From Woeseiaceae bacterium (GTDB lineage: Bacteria > Pseudomonadota > Gammaproteobacteria > Steroidobacterales > Woeseiaceae): a DNA stretch of 64,000 nt. Position 1 is the first letter of the stretch, and the number at the start of each line of letters is the position of its first letter. A program made the translations under genes and the position numbers. Below the pieces are notes generated by a model. It worked only from the letters and a program-made list of their open reading frames with translations. It ran no database searches and was not told the DNA's origin. Shown one piece after another: positions 16,521 through 25,680 of the stretch. The stretch lies in assembly GCA_024640345.1 (NCBI GenBank), contig JAHEFD010000002.1, forward strand, positions 1 to 64,000, given 5' to 3'.

Positions 16521-17749
16521 TGCGCGTCATACAGATCTCCTTCGTCCTGGCGTGGCGTAACCTTTGGCGCAATCATCGCCGTACCGTCATTATGCTGGCC
16601 GCTATCAGTGTTGGCGCATGGGCGATGATATTCATGACCGCTTTAATGCGAGGAATGGTCAATGACATGGTTCGTGACGGCATTCGGGCGTTGCCCGGTC
16701 ATGTGCAGGTTCATAACCCGCTATATCGTGACGATCCGAGCGTAAGCAATCTTATTGCGATGAGCGATGTCGAACTGGCGGAGCGATTCAGCTCTGCAGG
16801 CATCGAGCGTTTTTCCGCACGCGTCCGGGTGCCCGCTATCATTTCCAGCGAGCGGGAGTCCCGCGGCGTCACGCTGCTTGGCGTCGATCCGATACAGGAA
16901 CAGTCGGTCGATGCGATCGGCAGCACAATTGTCGCCGGCACCGGTCTGGACACCGCCGCGTCCAATGGCATCGTGATTGGGCGAAAGCTGGCAGAGAAAC
17001 TGGAAACTGAGATCGGCAAACGCATCGTCATTATGAGTCAGGATCCGGACAACGAAGTTGCAGATCGCGGTTTCCGTGTCATAGGCCTCTTCGAGGCAAA
17101 CCTGGCAATACAGGAAGAGGCATTCGTATTTGCCGGCAGGCAGGCAATACAGGAGATGCTTGGAATCGACGATCGCGTCAGCGAACTTGCCGTCATGGGA
17201 GATGACTACCGCGATGTTCGTCCACTGCTGGCAACTGTTCGGCAACTGATGGGAACGAACGACGAAGTATTGCCGTGGAATGAACTCGACTCTTATCTCG
17301 GTTCCATGCTGGCGGTTATGGACGGTTTTGTGCTTGTCTGGATAGTAGTTATTTTTCTCGCACTTTCTTTTGGCCTGGTAAACACCCTGGTCATGGCTGT
17401 GTTCGAACGCGTGCGAGAAATCGGGCTGATGCTCGCCCTGGGGATGCGCCCGTCCGGCATTCTCCTGCAAATCGTTTTCGAGTCATCGCTCTTGCTGATA
17501 ATTGGCCTGGCCATTGGCAATGTCCTTGCTATTGCGTCCATTCTGCCATTGCGGGGCGGCATCGACATTTCGATCGTTGCGGAGGGTATGGAGATGTTTG
17601 GCGCATCGAGCATTCTTTATCCGGAGTTGCAGGCAAGCGACGTCGTGCTGGCGAATGTTGTTGTACTTATTCTCGGTTTTTTCGCGAGCCTGTCGCCGGC
17701 CTGGCGCGCGTCAAGATACGAGCCGGTTGAAGCTATTACAAAGGTATAG
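16520..17749 (+). CDS. ABC transporter permease, LolC/LolE-FtsX type (2)
   Basis: This 409-residue protein has the same length and topology as the preceding permease: an N-terminal helix (VIMLAAISVGAWAMIFMTA), a periplasmic domain of about 230 residues and a three-helix FtsX domain (VREIGLMLALGMRPSGILL). It starts within the stop of the first permease and ends 2 bp before the ATPase gene. The two are paralogues that presumably assemble as a LolCE-like heterodimer. The short tail after the last helix (SRYEPVEAITKV) is typical of LolC/E proteins. Confidence 0.9.
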   Translation: MRVIQISFVLAWRNLWRNHRRTVIMLAAISVGAWAMIFMTALMRGMVNDMVRDGIRALPGHVQVHNPLYRDDPSVSNLIAMSDVELAERFSSAGIERFSARVRVPAIISSERESRGVTLLGVDPIQEQSVDAIGSTIVAGTGLDTAASNGIVIGRKLAEKLETEIGKRIVIMSQDPDNEVADRGFRVIGLFEANLAIQEEAFVFAGRQAIQEMLGIDDRVSELAVMGDDYRDVRPLLATVRQLMGTNDEVLPWNELDSYLGSMLAVMDGFVLVWIVVIFLALSFGLVNTLVMAVFERVREIGLMLALGMRPSGILLQIVFESSLLLIIGLAIGNVLAIASILPLRGGIDISIVAEGMEMFGASSILYPELQASDVVLANVVVLILGFFASLSPAWRASRYEPVEAITKV

Positions 17750-17751
17750 AA

Positions 17752-18444
17752 ATGTCAGCTGTACGTTGCATTGATCTGTGCAAGACATATCGCCAGGGCG
17801 ATCAGGATATCAAGGCGCTCGACCATGTTGACCTCGACATTCCCGAGGGAGACTTCGTATGTCTTTCAGCTCCGTCGGGCGGAGGCAAGACGACGCTGCT
17901 GAATGCGATCGGCGGACTCGATGTGCCAGACAGTGGCGAGGTCTGGGTGGCCGGGCGAAGAATTGACCAGTTGAGCAAAGGAGATCTCGCCGCGCTTCGG
18001 CTCGCACAGATCGGCTTTGTGTTCCAGGCATACAATCTTGTTCCCGTCCTGTCCGCCCGGGAAAACGTTGAGTTTGTCATGCAGGTCCAGGGTATCGCGT
18101 CCGGACCTCGGCGCGAAAAGGCCATGGCCATACTGCAAGAGGTCGGCCTGGAGGGCCTGGAAGACCGCCGTCCGGCAGAAATGTCGGGTGGTCAGCAGCA
18201 ACGTGTCGCCGTTGCACGCGCAATCGTATCGCGTCCTGCCCTGGTGCTGGCGGACGAGCCGACGGCCAACCTCGACTCAGTGACGTCGGGTGAACTGATG
18301 ACGCTGTTTGTTGAACTCAATCAGATGCACGGCACGACGTTCGTGATTGCTACACACGATCAAAGCGTAATGGCATATGCCAGGAGACTGATCAAGATGC
18401 TGGATGGGAAGATAGTTGGTGATATCGACCAACAACCTGGCTAG
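17752..18444 (+). CDS. ABC transporter ATP-binding protein, LolD/MacB type
   Basis: A 230-residue nucleotide-binding subunit. Walker A is SGGGKTT at about residues 42-48, the ABC signature is MSGGQQQRVAVARA, Walker B is LVLADEPTANLD and the switch His is in IATHDQSV. The length and the DLDIPEGDFV opening match LolD and MacB ATPases. It energises the two FtsX-type permeases directly upstream. Its last nine codons overlap the start of the following outer-membrane protein gene in another frame, so the whole cassette is translationally linked. Confidence 0.93.
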   Translation: MSAVRCIDLCKTYRQGDQDIKALDHVDLDIPEGDFVCLSAPSGGGKTTLLNAIGGLDVPDSGEVWVAGRRIDQLSKGDLAALRLAQIGFVFQAYNLVPVLSARENVEFVMQVQGIASGPRREKAMAILQEVGLEGLEDRRPAEMSGGQQQRVAVARAIVSRPALVLADEPTANLDSVTSGELMTLFVELNQMHGTTFVIATHDQSVMAYARRLIKMLDGKIVGDIDQQPG

Positions 18445-19699
18445 AGACTGCTTCTTCGCCCTCGTGGCGATTATGGTCAGCGGCCTGTCGATGGCTGAAG
18501 AGTCGAATTACGAGCTCGACGGTCATGTGAAGGCCCGATTACTTGCTGATTCCTTTCCGGAGAACAGCGTTTTTAACGACCTTATCGGTTCAACCGCGCT
18601 GGATATCGAGTCGGATGTCCGGCTGAATTTTGCTGCAGCCAGGGATGAATGGTCGATCGATGCGGCATGGCAGTTCTATGCCGGAACCGGGGACCGAATC
18701 GAGCTGTCCCGGCTGCTGCCGATGTCCGGATTGTCATTTGTCGACGCTTCACTGACTGATGAAAGAAGACTGATGAACCTCACGGATGTGATCAGCGATC
18801 AGACCGACACGATCGTGTTACACCGACTCGATCGTCTTTCGGTAAGTTTTGCATCGGACACTGTCGTCGCGCGAGTCGGGCGCCAGGCCATAAGCTGGGG
18901 TAACGGGCTGATATTCTCGCCGATGGATATTGTCAATCCGTTCGATCCAACTGCGGTAGATACTGAATACAAGGTCGGTGACGACATGGTTTACGGCCAA
19001 TATCTGTTTGCAAATGGCAGCGACCTGCAGGCGGCACATGTCTTTCGACGCAACCTTCTTGACGGAAAGCTTGACTCGAGGTTTGCAACAACGGCAATAA
19101 AGTATCACGCAGTATCACGTGATTATGAGTACGATTTTCTGCTTGCTCACAGTTATGACGAGACCGTGTTCGGCGTTGGCGGAAACAGGAATATTGGAGG
19201 CGCTGTCTGGCGTGGCGACGTTGTCGTGTCGGACACCGTTTCCGGCCGAAAAGTACAGTTGGTAACTAACCTGAGCTACTCATGGATCATGGGCGGCAGG
19301 AACATGAGTGGCATTGTTGAATATTATTTCAATGGATTTGGACAGCGCGCAGACTACTATGATCCGCTTTCTCTGGCACAGAACCCTGGTCTTTTGCTGC
19401 GAATTGCAAGGGGGGAGATTTTTACAATTGGCAGAAATTACCTGGCTGGCGGAGTGCTCATCGAAATGAACCCGCTATGGACGCTGACGCCGAATCTGTT
19501 TACCAACCTGGATGACGGCAGCGCTTTGTTCCAGGTGACAACGCGGTACAGTCTTGGCGACAACAGTGATTTTCTCGGCGCAATAAATTTGCCGTTAGGA
19601 CCGTCCGGCACGGAGTTTGGTGGAATAAGCGCCGCACAGGGGAATCTGTACCTGTCGACGGAGCTGTCTTTGTTTGCCCGGTTGGCCTGGTATTTCTAG
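18419..19699 (+). CDS. Predicted outer-membrane beta-barrel protein of the ABC cassette
   Basis: A 426-residue exported protein I cannot assign to a named family with confidence. A signal peptide (FFALVAIMVSGLSMAEE) is followed by alternating hydrophobic and polar strands, and the chain ends in LSLFARLAWYF, the terminal aromatic expected of an outer-membrane barrel. The motif RVGRQAISWGNGLIFSPMDIVNPFDP resembles DUF1302-like porin proteins. The start is GTG 18419, or TTG 18416, inside the 3' end of the ATPase gene. Context suggests it is the outer-membrane acceptor or channel of the LolA-like/LolCDE-like system. Confidence 0.78.
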   Translation: MISTNNLARDCFFALVAIMVSGLSMAEESNYELDGHVKARLLADSFPENSVFNDLIGSTALDIESDVRLNFAAARDEWSIDAAWQFYAGTGDRIELSRLLPMSGLSFVDASLTDERRLMNLTDVISDQTDTIVLHRLDRLSVSFASDTVVARVGRQAISWGNGLIFSPMDIVNPFDPTAVDTEYKVGDDMVYGQYLFANGSDLQAAHVFRRNLLDGKLDSRFATTAIKYHAVSRDYEYDFLLAHSYDETVFGVGGNRNIGGAVWRGDVVVSDTVSGRKVQLVTNLSYSWIMGGRNMSGIVEYYFNGFGQRADYYDPLSLAQNPGLLLRIARGEIFTIGRNYLAGGVLIEMNPLWTLTPNLFTNLDDGSALFQVTTRYSLGDNSDFLGAINLPLGPSGTEFGGISAAQGNLYLSTELSLFARLAWYF

Positions 19700-19710
19700 G
19701 CCCGGACCTT

Positions 19711-20277
19711 CTAGCAGGCCGGGGACAAAGCTCGAATGCTCGATAACAGCCGGCCAAAATTTTGCTCGACTTCCGGTCCGAAAACCGGATCGTGGTTATG
19801 GGCGAATGTGGCTGAATCGAACGAGATATGACCTTCACTGATCATTTCATCGACGCGGCGGAAAAGATCCAGTTCTTCCCACTGCATATGCCCGCGTAAT
19901 GTATTGACGTAACGCAGTGCATCGGCAACGACGGCATTTCTCTTGATCGGATTGCCGCTGTTAATTGCTGCAATTTCATTGCGAAGTTTCACGCTGAGTT
20001 CGGCGATATGCCGGTGATCCATCGTGATGCGTTCGAAGCCAACCGAAAGGTCCGGTCGAAACGCCCGCAGTTCCGCATAAAGCCGGTCTTCCTTCGGGTG
20101 GTGAACTGCATCCGGGTACACCGTCATGTAGTGCATCACATCGCCGAGTAACTCGTAATCCGGTTCCTTGCCCTCATAAATCCGATTGGATTCCCGCTCA
20201 AGGAGATTGAGCATCAAGCTCATGTTTCTATGGTCTTCGCGGAGTTCTTCGAGGACGACTGCGGCACTTTTCTTCAT
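19711..20277 (-). CDS. Hemerythrin-like di-iron protein
   Basis: A 188-residue four-helix hemerythrin-domain protein. Putative iron ligands are His in EDHRNM, the HHPKE (HxxxE) motif near residue 60, His in MDHRHIAEL, HMQWEELD (HxxxE) near residue 128 and late His residues in AHNHD. Such proteins bind O2, sense oxygen or NO, or help repair iron centres. It is cytoplasmic, with no signal. Convergent with the ABC cassette (11 bp gap). The tail ends in Ala-Cys, of no obvious meaning. Confidence 0.87.
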   Translation of the reverse strand: MKKSAAVVLEELREDHRNMSLMLNLLERESNRIYEGKEPDYELLGDVMHYMTVYPDAVHHPKEDRLYAELRAFRPDLSVGFERITMDHRHIAELSVKLRNEIAAINSGNPIKRNAVVADALRYVNTLRGHMQWEELDLFRRVDEMISEGHISFDSATFAHNHDPVFGPEVEQNFGRLLSSIRALSPAC

Positions 20278-20381
20278 GGGCTTTACATCCTTTACGGAAG
20301 ATTAGTTTCCGTTAGTGAAAGCGGCCCCGAAATCCGCATTTACACCTATACACCCATTATAAAACAATAACTTACAACGCC

Positions 20382-21830
20382 TTATCGCCGACGATCGCCC
20401 CGGCGCCAGAACTCCTCCAGCCTGCCGTCCTGGGCCAGCGAGCGGAAGAATGAGTAGGGGTCACAATCGACTTTGGTGATCACAGCCTGCGCGGGGCTTC
20501 TTGCATACGTTCGCAGAAGGTACGGCGGACGTGTGTAATTGACAGGATCATGCAGCCACATGTCACCGTGCAGGTAACCTTCGGAATCAAAGTAGAAATG
20601 TTCGATTGTCGTTGCATCCGCTGAGATCGGCTGGCCCACCGTGCTCATAAATGCCGGGCTGAGTTTCGATGTTGTAACAACCAGGGTTTCGCCCTTCCAC
20701 TCACCGGTGGAGAAACCAAGCATCGAGTCAGTGCCCGAGGCCGGAAATGCGCGTCCATCCATGTAAATACGGCGCACGTTATCCGCGCCATACATCAAAA
20801 GAATGTAGTTGTCCGCATGCGCGATTTCCATCGGATAAGGCAGGCCGGAAGACATCACGAGGCCTGGCGAGGCGCAGCGGGTATTGGGGTTATCCATCTC
20901 CAGGTAGTCGTCGATGATTTGCTGGCCACGCGGGGTCATGGCATACGCCAGCTTTTCGATCGACCAATGATCGGGCGCTCTGCCATAAATACCGCTCAAA
21001 TCGACAGGAGCCGGGGGTAAATCAGGCGCTTTGCCGAAATCGCTCCTGCGTGTGCCCGTAAACTTACCATCTTCAAGAATAGCCCTGGTGAATCGGGCTG
21101 CGCCGTGATTCAGGAAGTCTCCCTCGAGTTGCCCGTCGTCATTGATGCGGCCGTGAAACGTAGAAAGAAATTCCTTGTCGAATCCACTCGCCCAGTCAAG
21201 GTCAACTTCAAAATTGCTACCGTCGATACGAATGGGTACGGGTCCGTTATAGATGAATGCGACCGGTTGGCCATCGTGTTCCTCGATGGTCAGGTGCAGG
21301 TAGGTATCACCGCCACGCACAGACGGAATGCCCGAAGTAACGACAGTCCATTCGCCGTAAAAACGCTGATCAACATCGATGGCGCCGGGCGCCAGCGACG
21401 CTACGTAACTGGCTGGTAGTTCTCCTTCTGTACCGGAGTCAGGAAGGGCTTCGAGTACGCCGCGAGTTGGACTGATAATCCGGCCATCGGCAAAAGTAAC
21501 CGCTTCCATGTACATCTTCTTCGAATTGTCGCGTCCGAGCGTTCCGTAGACTTTCACTTTGTCGCCGACTTCCAGCGTATCTTTTTTCCATCCGGATCGT
21601 CCAAGCGCCATCAGGTTCATTGTCTGTAAATCCCAGGTCTCGCTCGTGCCGTCGGTATTAACGACTTCCAGGTAATAGCGCGCGTGCGGATTCCTGTAAA
21701 TCACTTCCAGTACGATACCCTCGATCGTTCCCTCGTTGCCGGCCTCGTAGTCAGCTGAAAACGCATGATGGGCGGATGCCGGTAACGGGCCAATGGAGAT
21801 CAATAGAAGAGCAAGCAATATTCTGTGCAT
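20382..21830 (-). CDS. Exported DUF6152-type protein
   Basis: A 482-residue protein with a cleavable signal (LLALLLISIGPLPASA) followed directly by HHAFSADYEAGNEGTIEG, the typical opening of DUF6152, an OB-like domain covering about residues 18-115. The longer remainder is beta-rich with no known catalytic motif, and resembles large exported proteins commonly found in environmental proteobacteria. The start at 21830 has AGGTAG upstream; the open frame extends 17 codons further but without signal-like sequence. The gene is isolated from its neighbours. Function unknown; binding of a metabolite or metal in the periplasm is only a guess. Confidence 0.72.
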   Translation of the reverse strand: MHRILLALLLISIGPLPASAHHAFSADYEAGNEGTIEGIVLEVIYRNPHARYYLEVVNTDGTSETWDLQTMNLMALGRSGWKKDTLEVGDKVKVYGTLGRDNSKKMYMEAVTFADGRIISPTRGVLEALPDSGTEGELPASYVASLAPGAIDVDQRFYGEWTVVTSGIPSVRGGDTYLHLTIEEHDGQPVAFIYNGPVPIRIDGSNFEVDLDWASGFDKEFLSTFHGRINDDGQLEGDFLNHGAARFTRAILEDGKFTGTRRSDFGKAPDLPPAPVDLSGIYGRAPDHWSIEKLAYAMTPRGQQIIDDYLEMDNPNTRCASPGLVMSSGLPYPMEIAHADNYILLMYGADNVRRIYMDGRAFPASGTDSMLGFSTGEWKGETLVVTTSKLSPAFMSTVGQPISADATTIEHFYFDSEGYLHGDMWLHDPVNYTRPPYLLRTYARSPAQAVITKVDCDPYSFFRSLAQDGRLEEFWRRGDRRR

Positions 21831-21902
21831 CGGACTACCTCTTTTCGGACCCGGTATTTTAGCGTGCAAGACGGTCGCCATTCGCTCATTATCGCTTCGA
21901 AA

Positions 21903-23588
21903 TCACGCGCCTGCGGGCAGGCTGTCAAAGTCTGTTGCGCTATGCGCGTCGAGCAGGGCATCTGCCAGTGCGCCGAGCAGGCTTTGGCATGAGAGATAGA
22001 GCTCGCGATTGACATTTAGCAACGTGGAGATCTGGACTTCGGACAACTGATCATCAGCGACCTCCCGGTAGATTTCCCGGTATAGCGCGGCGTGGATCTC
22101 TTCGTTCTTGCCCTTCATTTCAACCAGCATTTCAAACTGGTGCGACGTGGACTGGGTTATCTGCAGTGCACTTAACATCCCGTAAAATTCGTCCGCCGAA
22201 TCGCGAAATCGAGCAAACCAGGCGTTGTAGCGGTCATCCACGGAATCCTGGAATGAGCGAAGATCATGATGTGTATCTTTCAGGCATTTCGCGGCGTGAA
22301 CCGCGTTGCGTATTGCCACGATGATTTGTCCCAGCCGCGCCGAATCTTCCGTATCGATCCGGGTTTTTTGGAGACGAATTGCGTAAGAGAGAATTGCGCC
22401 CTCCAGTTGCTTGACATTGTCGTAGCCCGCGCTGTAATCCGGTTCCTCGCCGAACAGCGGGACGCCAAGCCTGTCGGCCTGGCTGTCATAAAATGTCCTT
22501 GCAACGGACAGTCCAAAGCCTAGCTGGTTCAAGGCAGCGGCCTGATCGATGAGTCGCAGTGTTTCCTGGCTTATGTTCTCAATGGCTGCCTCGGGCACGG
22601 CAAGGTCAGCGTCCTTGATGTGATGCAGTAAAGAGTCATCGGCAGTGCGAAATCGTTTAGCAAGTTGCCTGCTCATCGTGCCAACCAGTGGCAGGAAGAT
22701 AATGATGCCGATCAGATTGATCAGGCTGTGAAATGCCACTAAGGCGAACAGGGGATCATTAAGGCCAATGATCGTTGTTATGAAGAGTAACAGGGGCCCC
22801 AGTGCGAAGAAGGCGATGGCGTCGGTCACCACGTTGAAAATGATGATTGCGATCGCGACCCGACGTTTGTCCATGGAGCCCGCGAGCGCGCCCAGTATCG
22901 CTGTGATTGTTGTCCCGAGGTCAGCACCAATTGCCGCTGCAGCCGCAGAGGTCAGGGGAATTGCGCCGGCATATAGCGCGCTCAGCGTGATCATTATGGT
23001 CGCGGAGCTTGACTGAATCAGGGCAGTAACCAGGAATCCCACGAGCAGGAATACTGCTGGCGGGTAGGCATTCAGGGTTGTGGGATCGAACAGGGCGGTG
23101 GCATTGATAGCGCCTGCCTTCATGAACTCGAGGCCCATCAGCATCAAGCCGAAGCCGGCCAGCAAGTGACTGAAACCGGCGCGTCTCGATCCGGCCCGGG
23201 ACCATACAACACCCAGTCCGCCGATCGCGATCAGCGGCAGTGCGAGTGCCTCGATATCCAGCTTGAAACCAAGCGTTGCGACGATCCAGCCGGTGGCGGT
23301 AGTGCCAAGATTAGAGCCGAAGACAATACCGATTGCGCTGGCCAGCGAAATAATTCCCGTACCGACAAATGCAAGCACGATGAGACTGACAACCGAACTC
23401 GATTGCAGCGCTGCCGTTGAAGCAGCACCGGCCAGAACGCCCTGGACAGGCCTTTGGGTGTACTCGCGGAGAAATTTCTTGAATCGTCTGCCGGTCAGCA
23501 GTTTCAGTGATTCTTCCAGCTGATGCATACCGAACAGGAATAATCCGAGTCCGGCAGCAAGACGCCATAAATCAATCTCTGCGTGCAC
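21903..23588 (-). CDS. Na+/phosphate cotransporter family protein with PhoU-like tail
   Basis: A 561-residue inner-membrane protein. Two inverted NaPi-II repeats are marked by QSSS motifs (AALQSSSVVS near residue 60, ALIQSSSATI near residue 192) and by paired GSNLGTTATG / GADLGTTITA loops, the hallmark of Na/Pi cotransporters such as E. coli YjbB. The C-terminal 220 residues are helical and PhoU-like, as usual in this subfamily. It probably moves inorganic phosphate, perhaps as an exporter as reported for YjbB. Divergent from the amino-acid permease, with 104 bp between starts. Confidence 0.9.
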   Translation of the reverse strand: MHAEIDLWRLAAGLGLFLFGMHQLEESLKLLTGRRFKKFLREYTQRPVQGVLAGAASTAALQSSSVVSLIVLAFVGTGIISLASAIGIVFGSNLGTTATGWIVATLGFKLDIEALALPLIAIGGLGVVWSRAGSRRAGFSHLLAGFGLMLMGLEFMKAGAINATALFDPTTLNAYPPAVFLLVGFLVTALIQSSSATIMITLSALYAGAIPLTSAAAAAIGADLGTTITAILGALAGSMDKRRVAIAIIIFNVVTDAIAFFALGPLLLFITTIIGLNDPLFALVAFHSLINLIGIIIFLPLVGTMSRQLAKRFRTADDSLLHHIKDADLAVPEAAIENISQETLRLIDQAAALNQLGFGLSVARTFYDSQADRLGVPLFGEEPDYSAGYDNVKQLEGAILSYAIRLQKTRIDTEDSARLGQIIVAIRNAVHAAKCLKDTHHDLRSFQDSVDDRYNAWFARFRDSADEFYGMLSALQITQSTSHQFEMLVEMKGKNEEIHAALYREIYREVADDQLSEVQISTLLNVNRELYLSCQSLLGALADALLDAHSATDFDSLPAGA

Positions 23589-23692
23589 GTTCTTTACTCC
23601 GGTTCGGGTCTTTTAGCTGATGACAAAGCAGATACGATGGATAATGATGCATCAAACGGTACGGTCGTTCGACAGGTTTCAGGGAGGGTCCA

Positions 23693-25039
23693 ATGGCTGA
23701 TGGCCAGTTCATTCGCGTAATTCGCCGCAAGGAAGTGTTGGCGCTTTCTTTCGGAGCGATGATCGGATGGAGTTGGGTGGCGCTCACCGGAAACTGGATA
23801 GCGGGGGCGGGGAGTGTCGGAGCCATACTGGCTTTCCTGTTCGGCGGCGTGGTCGTGCTCTTTGTCGGTCTCACCTACGCGGAACTCGCCTCGGCAATGC
23901 CCCAGGCCGGCGGCGAACACGTTTACTCTCATCGCGCGCTGGGCCCCACAGCATCTTTCATTTGCACCTGGGCCATTTTGCTCGGTTATGTATCAGTGGT
24001 TGCATTCGAGGCAGTGGCATTGCCGACTGTCACCGATTACCTCGTTCCGGGCTTCGATCGCGGTTACCTGTGGACGGTGGCCGGATGGGATGTTCAGTTC
24101 ACCTGGGTCCTGGTGGGCGTCGTCGCAGCAGTTGCGATGACGGCGATCAATATTATTGGTATCCGCACTGCTGCCAGGGTGCAGGTATTGGCCACAACGC
24201 TGATTCTGCTTGTCGGAGTCATATTGCTCGGCGGTGGCGCTGTGAATGGTGAAGTCGCCAACATGGAGCCGCTGCTTTCCGGCGGTGCGAAAGGCTTTCT
24301 TGGTGTGCTCATCATGGTGCCGTTCATGTTTGTTGGTTTTGACGTGATCCCGCAATCAGCAGAAGAAGTCGATATTCCGTTTTCAGAAATCGGGAAGCTG
24401 TTGATGATGTCAATTGCCATGGCGGTTTTCTGGTACATCGCCATGATATGGGCTGTTTCGGTGGGCCTGACGGAAGCCGCGAGGCAGGCTTCAGAATTAC
24501 CAACGGCGGATGCGACCACGGCACTACTTGGCGGTTCCTGGGGCGGAAAACTTCTCGTTGTTGCAGGCATCGGTGGCATCCTGACCAGCTGGAATGCGTT
24601 CCTCATTGGAGGAAGTCGCGCCATATATGCCCTGGCCCGCGCCGGCCAGCTGCCGGCGTCGCTCGGCCACCTTCATCCGAAATACAACACGCCACATCGG
24701 GCGGTGTTGCTTATTGGCGCTTTGTCCGTGCTTGCACCACTATTCGGGCGACCCGCCCTGGTTTGGCTCGTCGATGCCGGCGGCCTGGGAATTGTTATCG
24801 CCTACGCTTTTGTCGCCTGGTCGTTCCTTGTGCTGCGTAAACGCGAGCCGCATATGGACCGTCCCTACAAGGTTCGGGCCGGGCAGGCAGTGGGACGGAT
24901 CGCGCTGGTCCTGTCCCTGGCCATTGCAATCCTCTATATGCCCGGCAGCCCGGCCGCCCTGGTATGGCCGTATGAATGGGCGATCTTTCTCGGCTGGTCC
25001 CTGTTTGGCGCCACGTTGTACCTGTTTGCAAAGAAATAA
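23693..25039 (+). CDS. APC-family amino acid/polyamine permease
   Basis: A 448-residue permease with about 12 predicted membrane helices. The first helix carries SFGAMIGWSWVALTG, the unwound substrate-binding segment of APC transporters (usually GIGIG-like). TYAELASAMPQAGGEHVY is the conserved end of helix 2, and helix 6 contains PFMFVGFDVIPQSAEE. A good GGGAGGG lies before the ATG. A substrate (amino acid, amine or polyamine) cannot be fixed from sequence, but the surrounding amine-catabolic genes make an amine possible. Followed by a strong hairpin at 25039-25067. Confidence 0.88.
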   Translation: MADGQFIRVIRRKEVLALSFGAMIGWSWVALTGNWIAGAGSVGAILAFLFGGVVVLFVGLTYAELASAMPQAGGEHVYSHRALGPTASFICTWAILLGYVSVVAFEAVALPTVTDYLVPGFDRGYLWTVAGWDVQFTWVLVGVVAAVAMTAINIIGIRTAARVQVLATTLILLVGVILLGGGAVNGEVANMEPLLSGGAKGFLGVLIMVPFMFVGFDVIPQSAEEVDIPFSEIGKLLMMSIAMAVFWYIAMIWAVSVGLTEAARQASELPTADATTALLGGSWGGKLLVVAGIGGILTSWNAFLIGGSRAIYALARAGQLPASLGHLHPKYNTPHRAVLLIGALSVLAPLFGRPALVWLVDAGGLGIVIAYAFVAWSFLVLRKREPHMDRPYKVRAGQAVGRIALVLSLAIAILYMPGSPAALVWPYEWAIFLGWSLFGATLYLFAKK

Positions 25040-25067
25040 CGGCGGACCTGTCGATCAGGTCCGCCGT
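25039..25067 (+). terminator. Hairpin after the permease gene
   Basis: A perfect 12-bp inverted repeat (arms ACGGCGGACCTG and CAGGTCCGCCGT) around a 5-base loop begins at the last base of the permease stop codon. There is no T-run after it on the plus strand, so it is a weak classical terminator but could block exonucleases or read-through. Confidence 0.55.
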
Positions 25068-25100
25068 CAATGAGCGGAACGGTGGCGGTTGCCAGCAAAA

Positions 25101-25125
25101 CGGAAAACCAGGTACCGGTTTTCCG
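25101..25125 (-). terminator. Hairpin after kbp
   Basis: Arms CGGAAAACC and GGTTTTCCG form a 9-bp stem with a 7-base loop, placed 14 bp past the stop of the minus-strand kbp gene. On that strand it is followed, 5 bases on, by TTTT. A plausible intrinsic terminator for kbp. Confidence 0.5.
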
Positions 25126-25138
25126 ATCGACGCAGGGC

Positions 25139-25582
25139 CTAATCCAATGGGATGCGAATTTTTTGACCAGGATAAATCTTGTTCGGGTCGGAAATGATGT
25201 CGCGGTTGGCTTCGAAAATTTTCATGTAGGCTGACGACTTGCCATAGTATTTCTTCGCAATGGCCCCCAGCGTATCGCCGCTTACGATTTCGTAGAATTC
25301 GTCTTTCGACACTTCCTCCGGTGGTGGCTTCGGCGCGCGCAAATCATCCGCGATGACTTTGGACACGCCTTTGACATTGCCAGCGATTAATATGGCCTGT
25401 TCGCGAATCTTCTGGTTGTCGCAATCACCGCAAATGGTCGCAACACCGTCATCGTAGTCGACCTCGATATTGCGTATTCCGGTCATTTTAATTTCGAGGT
25501 GCTGTTTGATGTTGTCCGCGGCTTCGGCGTCTGTATCGAATATCTGTCGGCCAACATCTTTCGCAAAATCAAGTAATCCCAT
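25139..25582 (-). CDS. kbp: BON-LysM potassium-binding protein (Kbp/YgaU-like)
   Basis: This 147-residue protein matches E. coli Kbp (YgaU) in length and domain order: MGLLDFAKDVGRQIFD opening, a BON domain at about residues 25-85 (NIEVDYDDGVATICG), then a LysM domain at about 97-146 (YEIVSGDTLGAIAKKYYG to YPGQKIRIPLD). Kbp binds K+ and reports its cytoplasmic concentration. The start at 25582 was chosen because the family begins MGL; the frame is open another 20 codons without similarity. Divergent from the M48 lipoprotein gene (98 bp gap). Confidence 0.86.
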   Translation of the reverse strand: MGLLDFAKDVGRQIFDTDAEAADNIKQHLEIKMTGIRNIEVDYDDGVATICGDCDNQKIREQAILIAGNVKGVSKVIADDLRAPKPPPEEVSKDEFYEIVSGDTLGAIAKKYYGKSSAYMKIFEANRDIISDPNKIYPGQKIRIPLD

Positions 25583-25680
25583 TTCTGTATCCTGTAGTTT
25601 TATGCCGCCCCCAATATTGAAGGTTGTATACTGATCGATCAATCAATAATTAGGGCAATTATTTAGCGACCGGTACGAAT

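Noticed and set aside
19701-19723. CCCGG/CCGGG inverted repeat between the barrel gene and the hemerythrin gene
   Set aside because: Stem is interrupted and no T-run follows on either strand; too weak to call a terminator.
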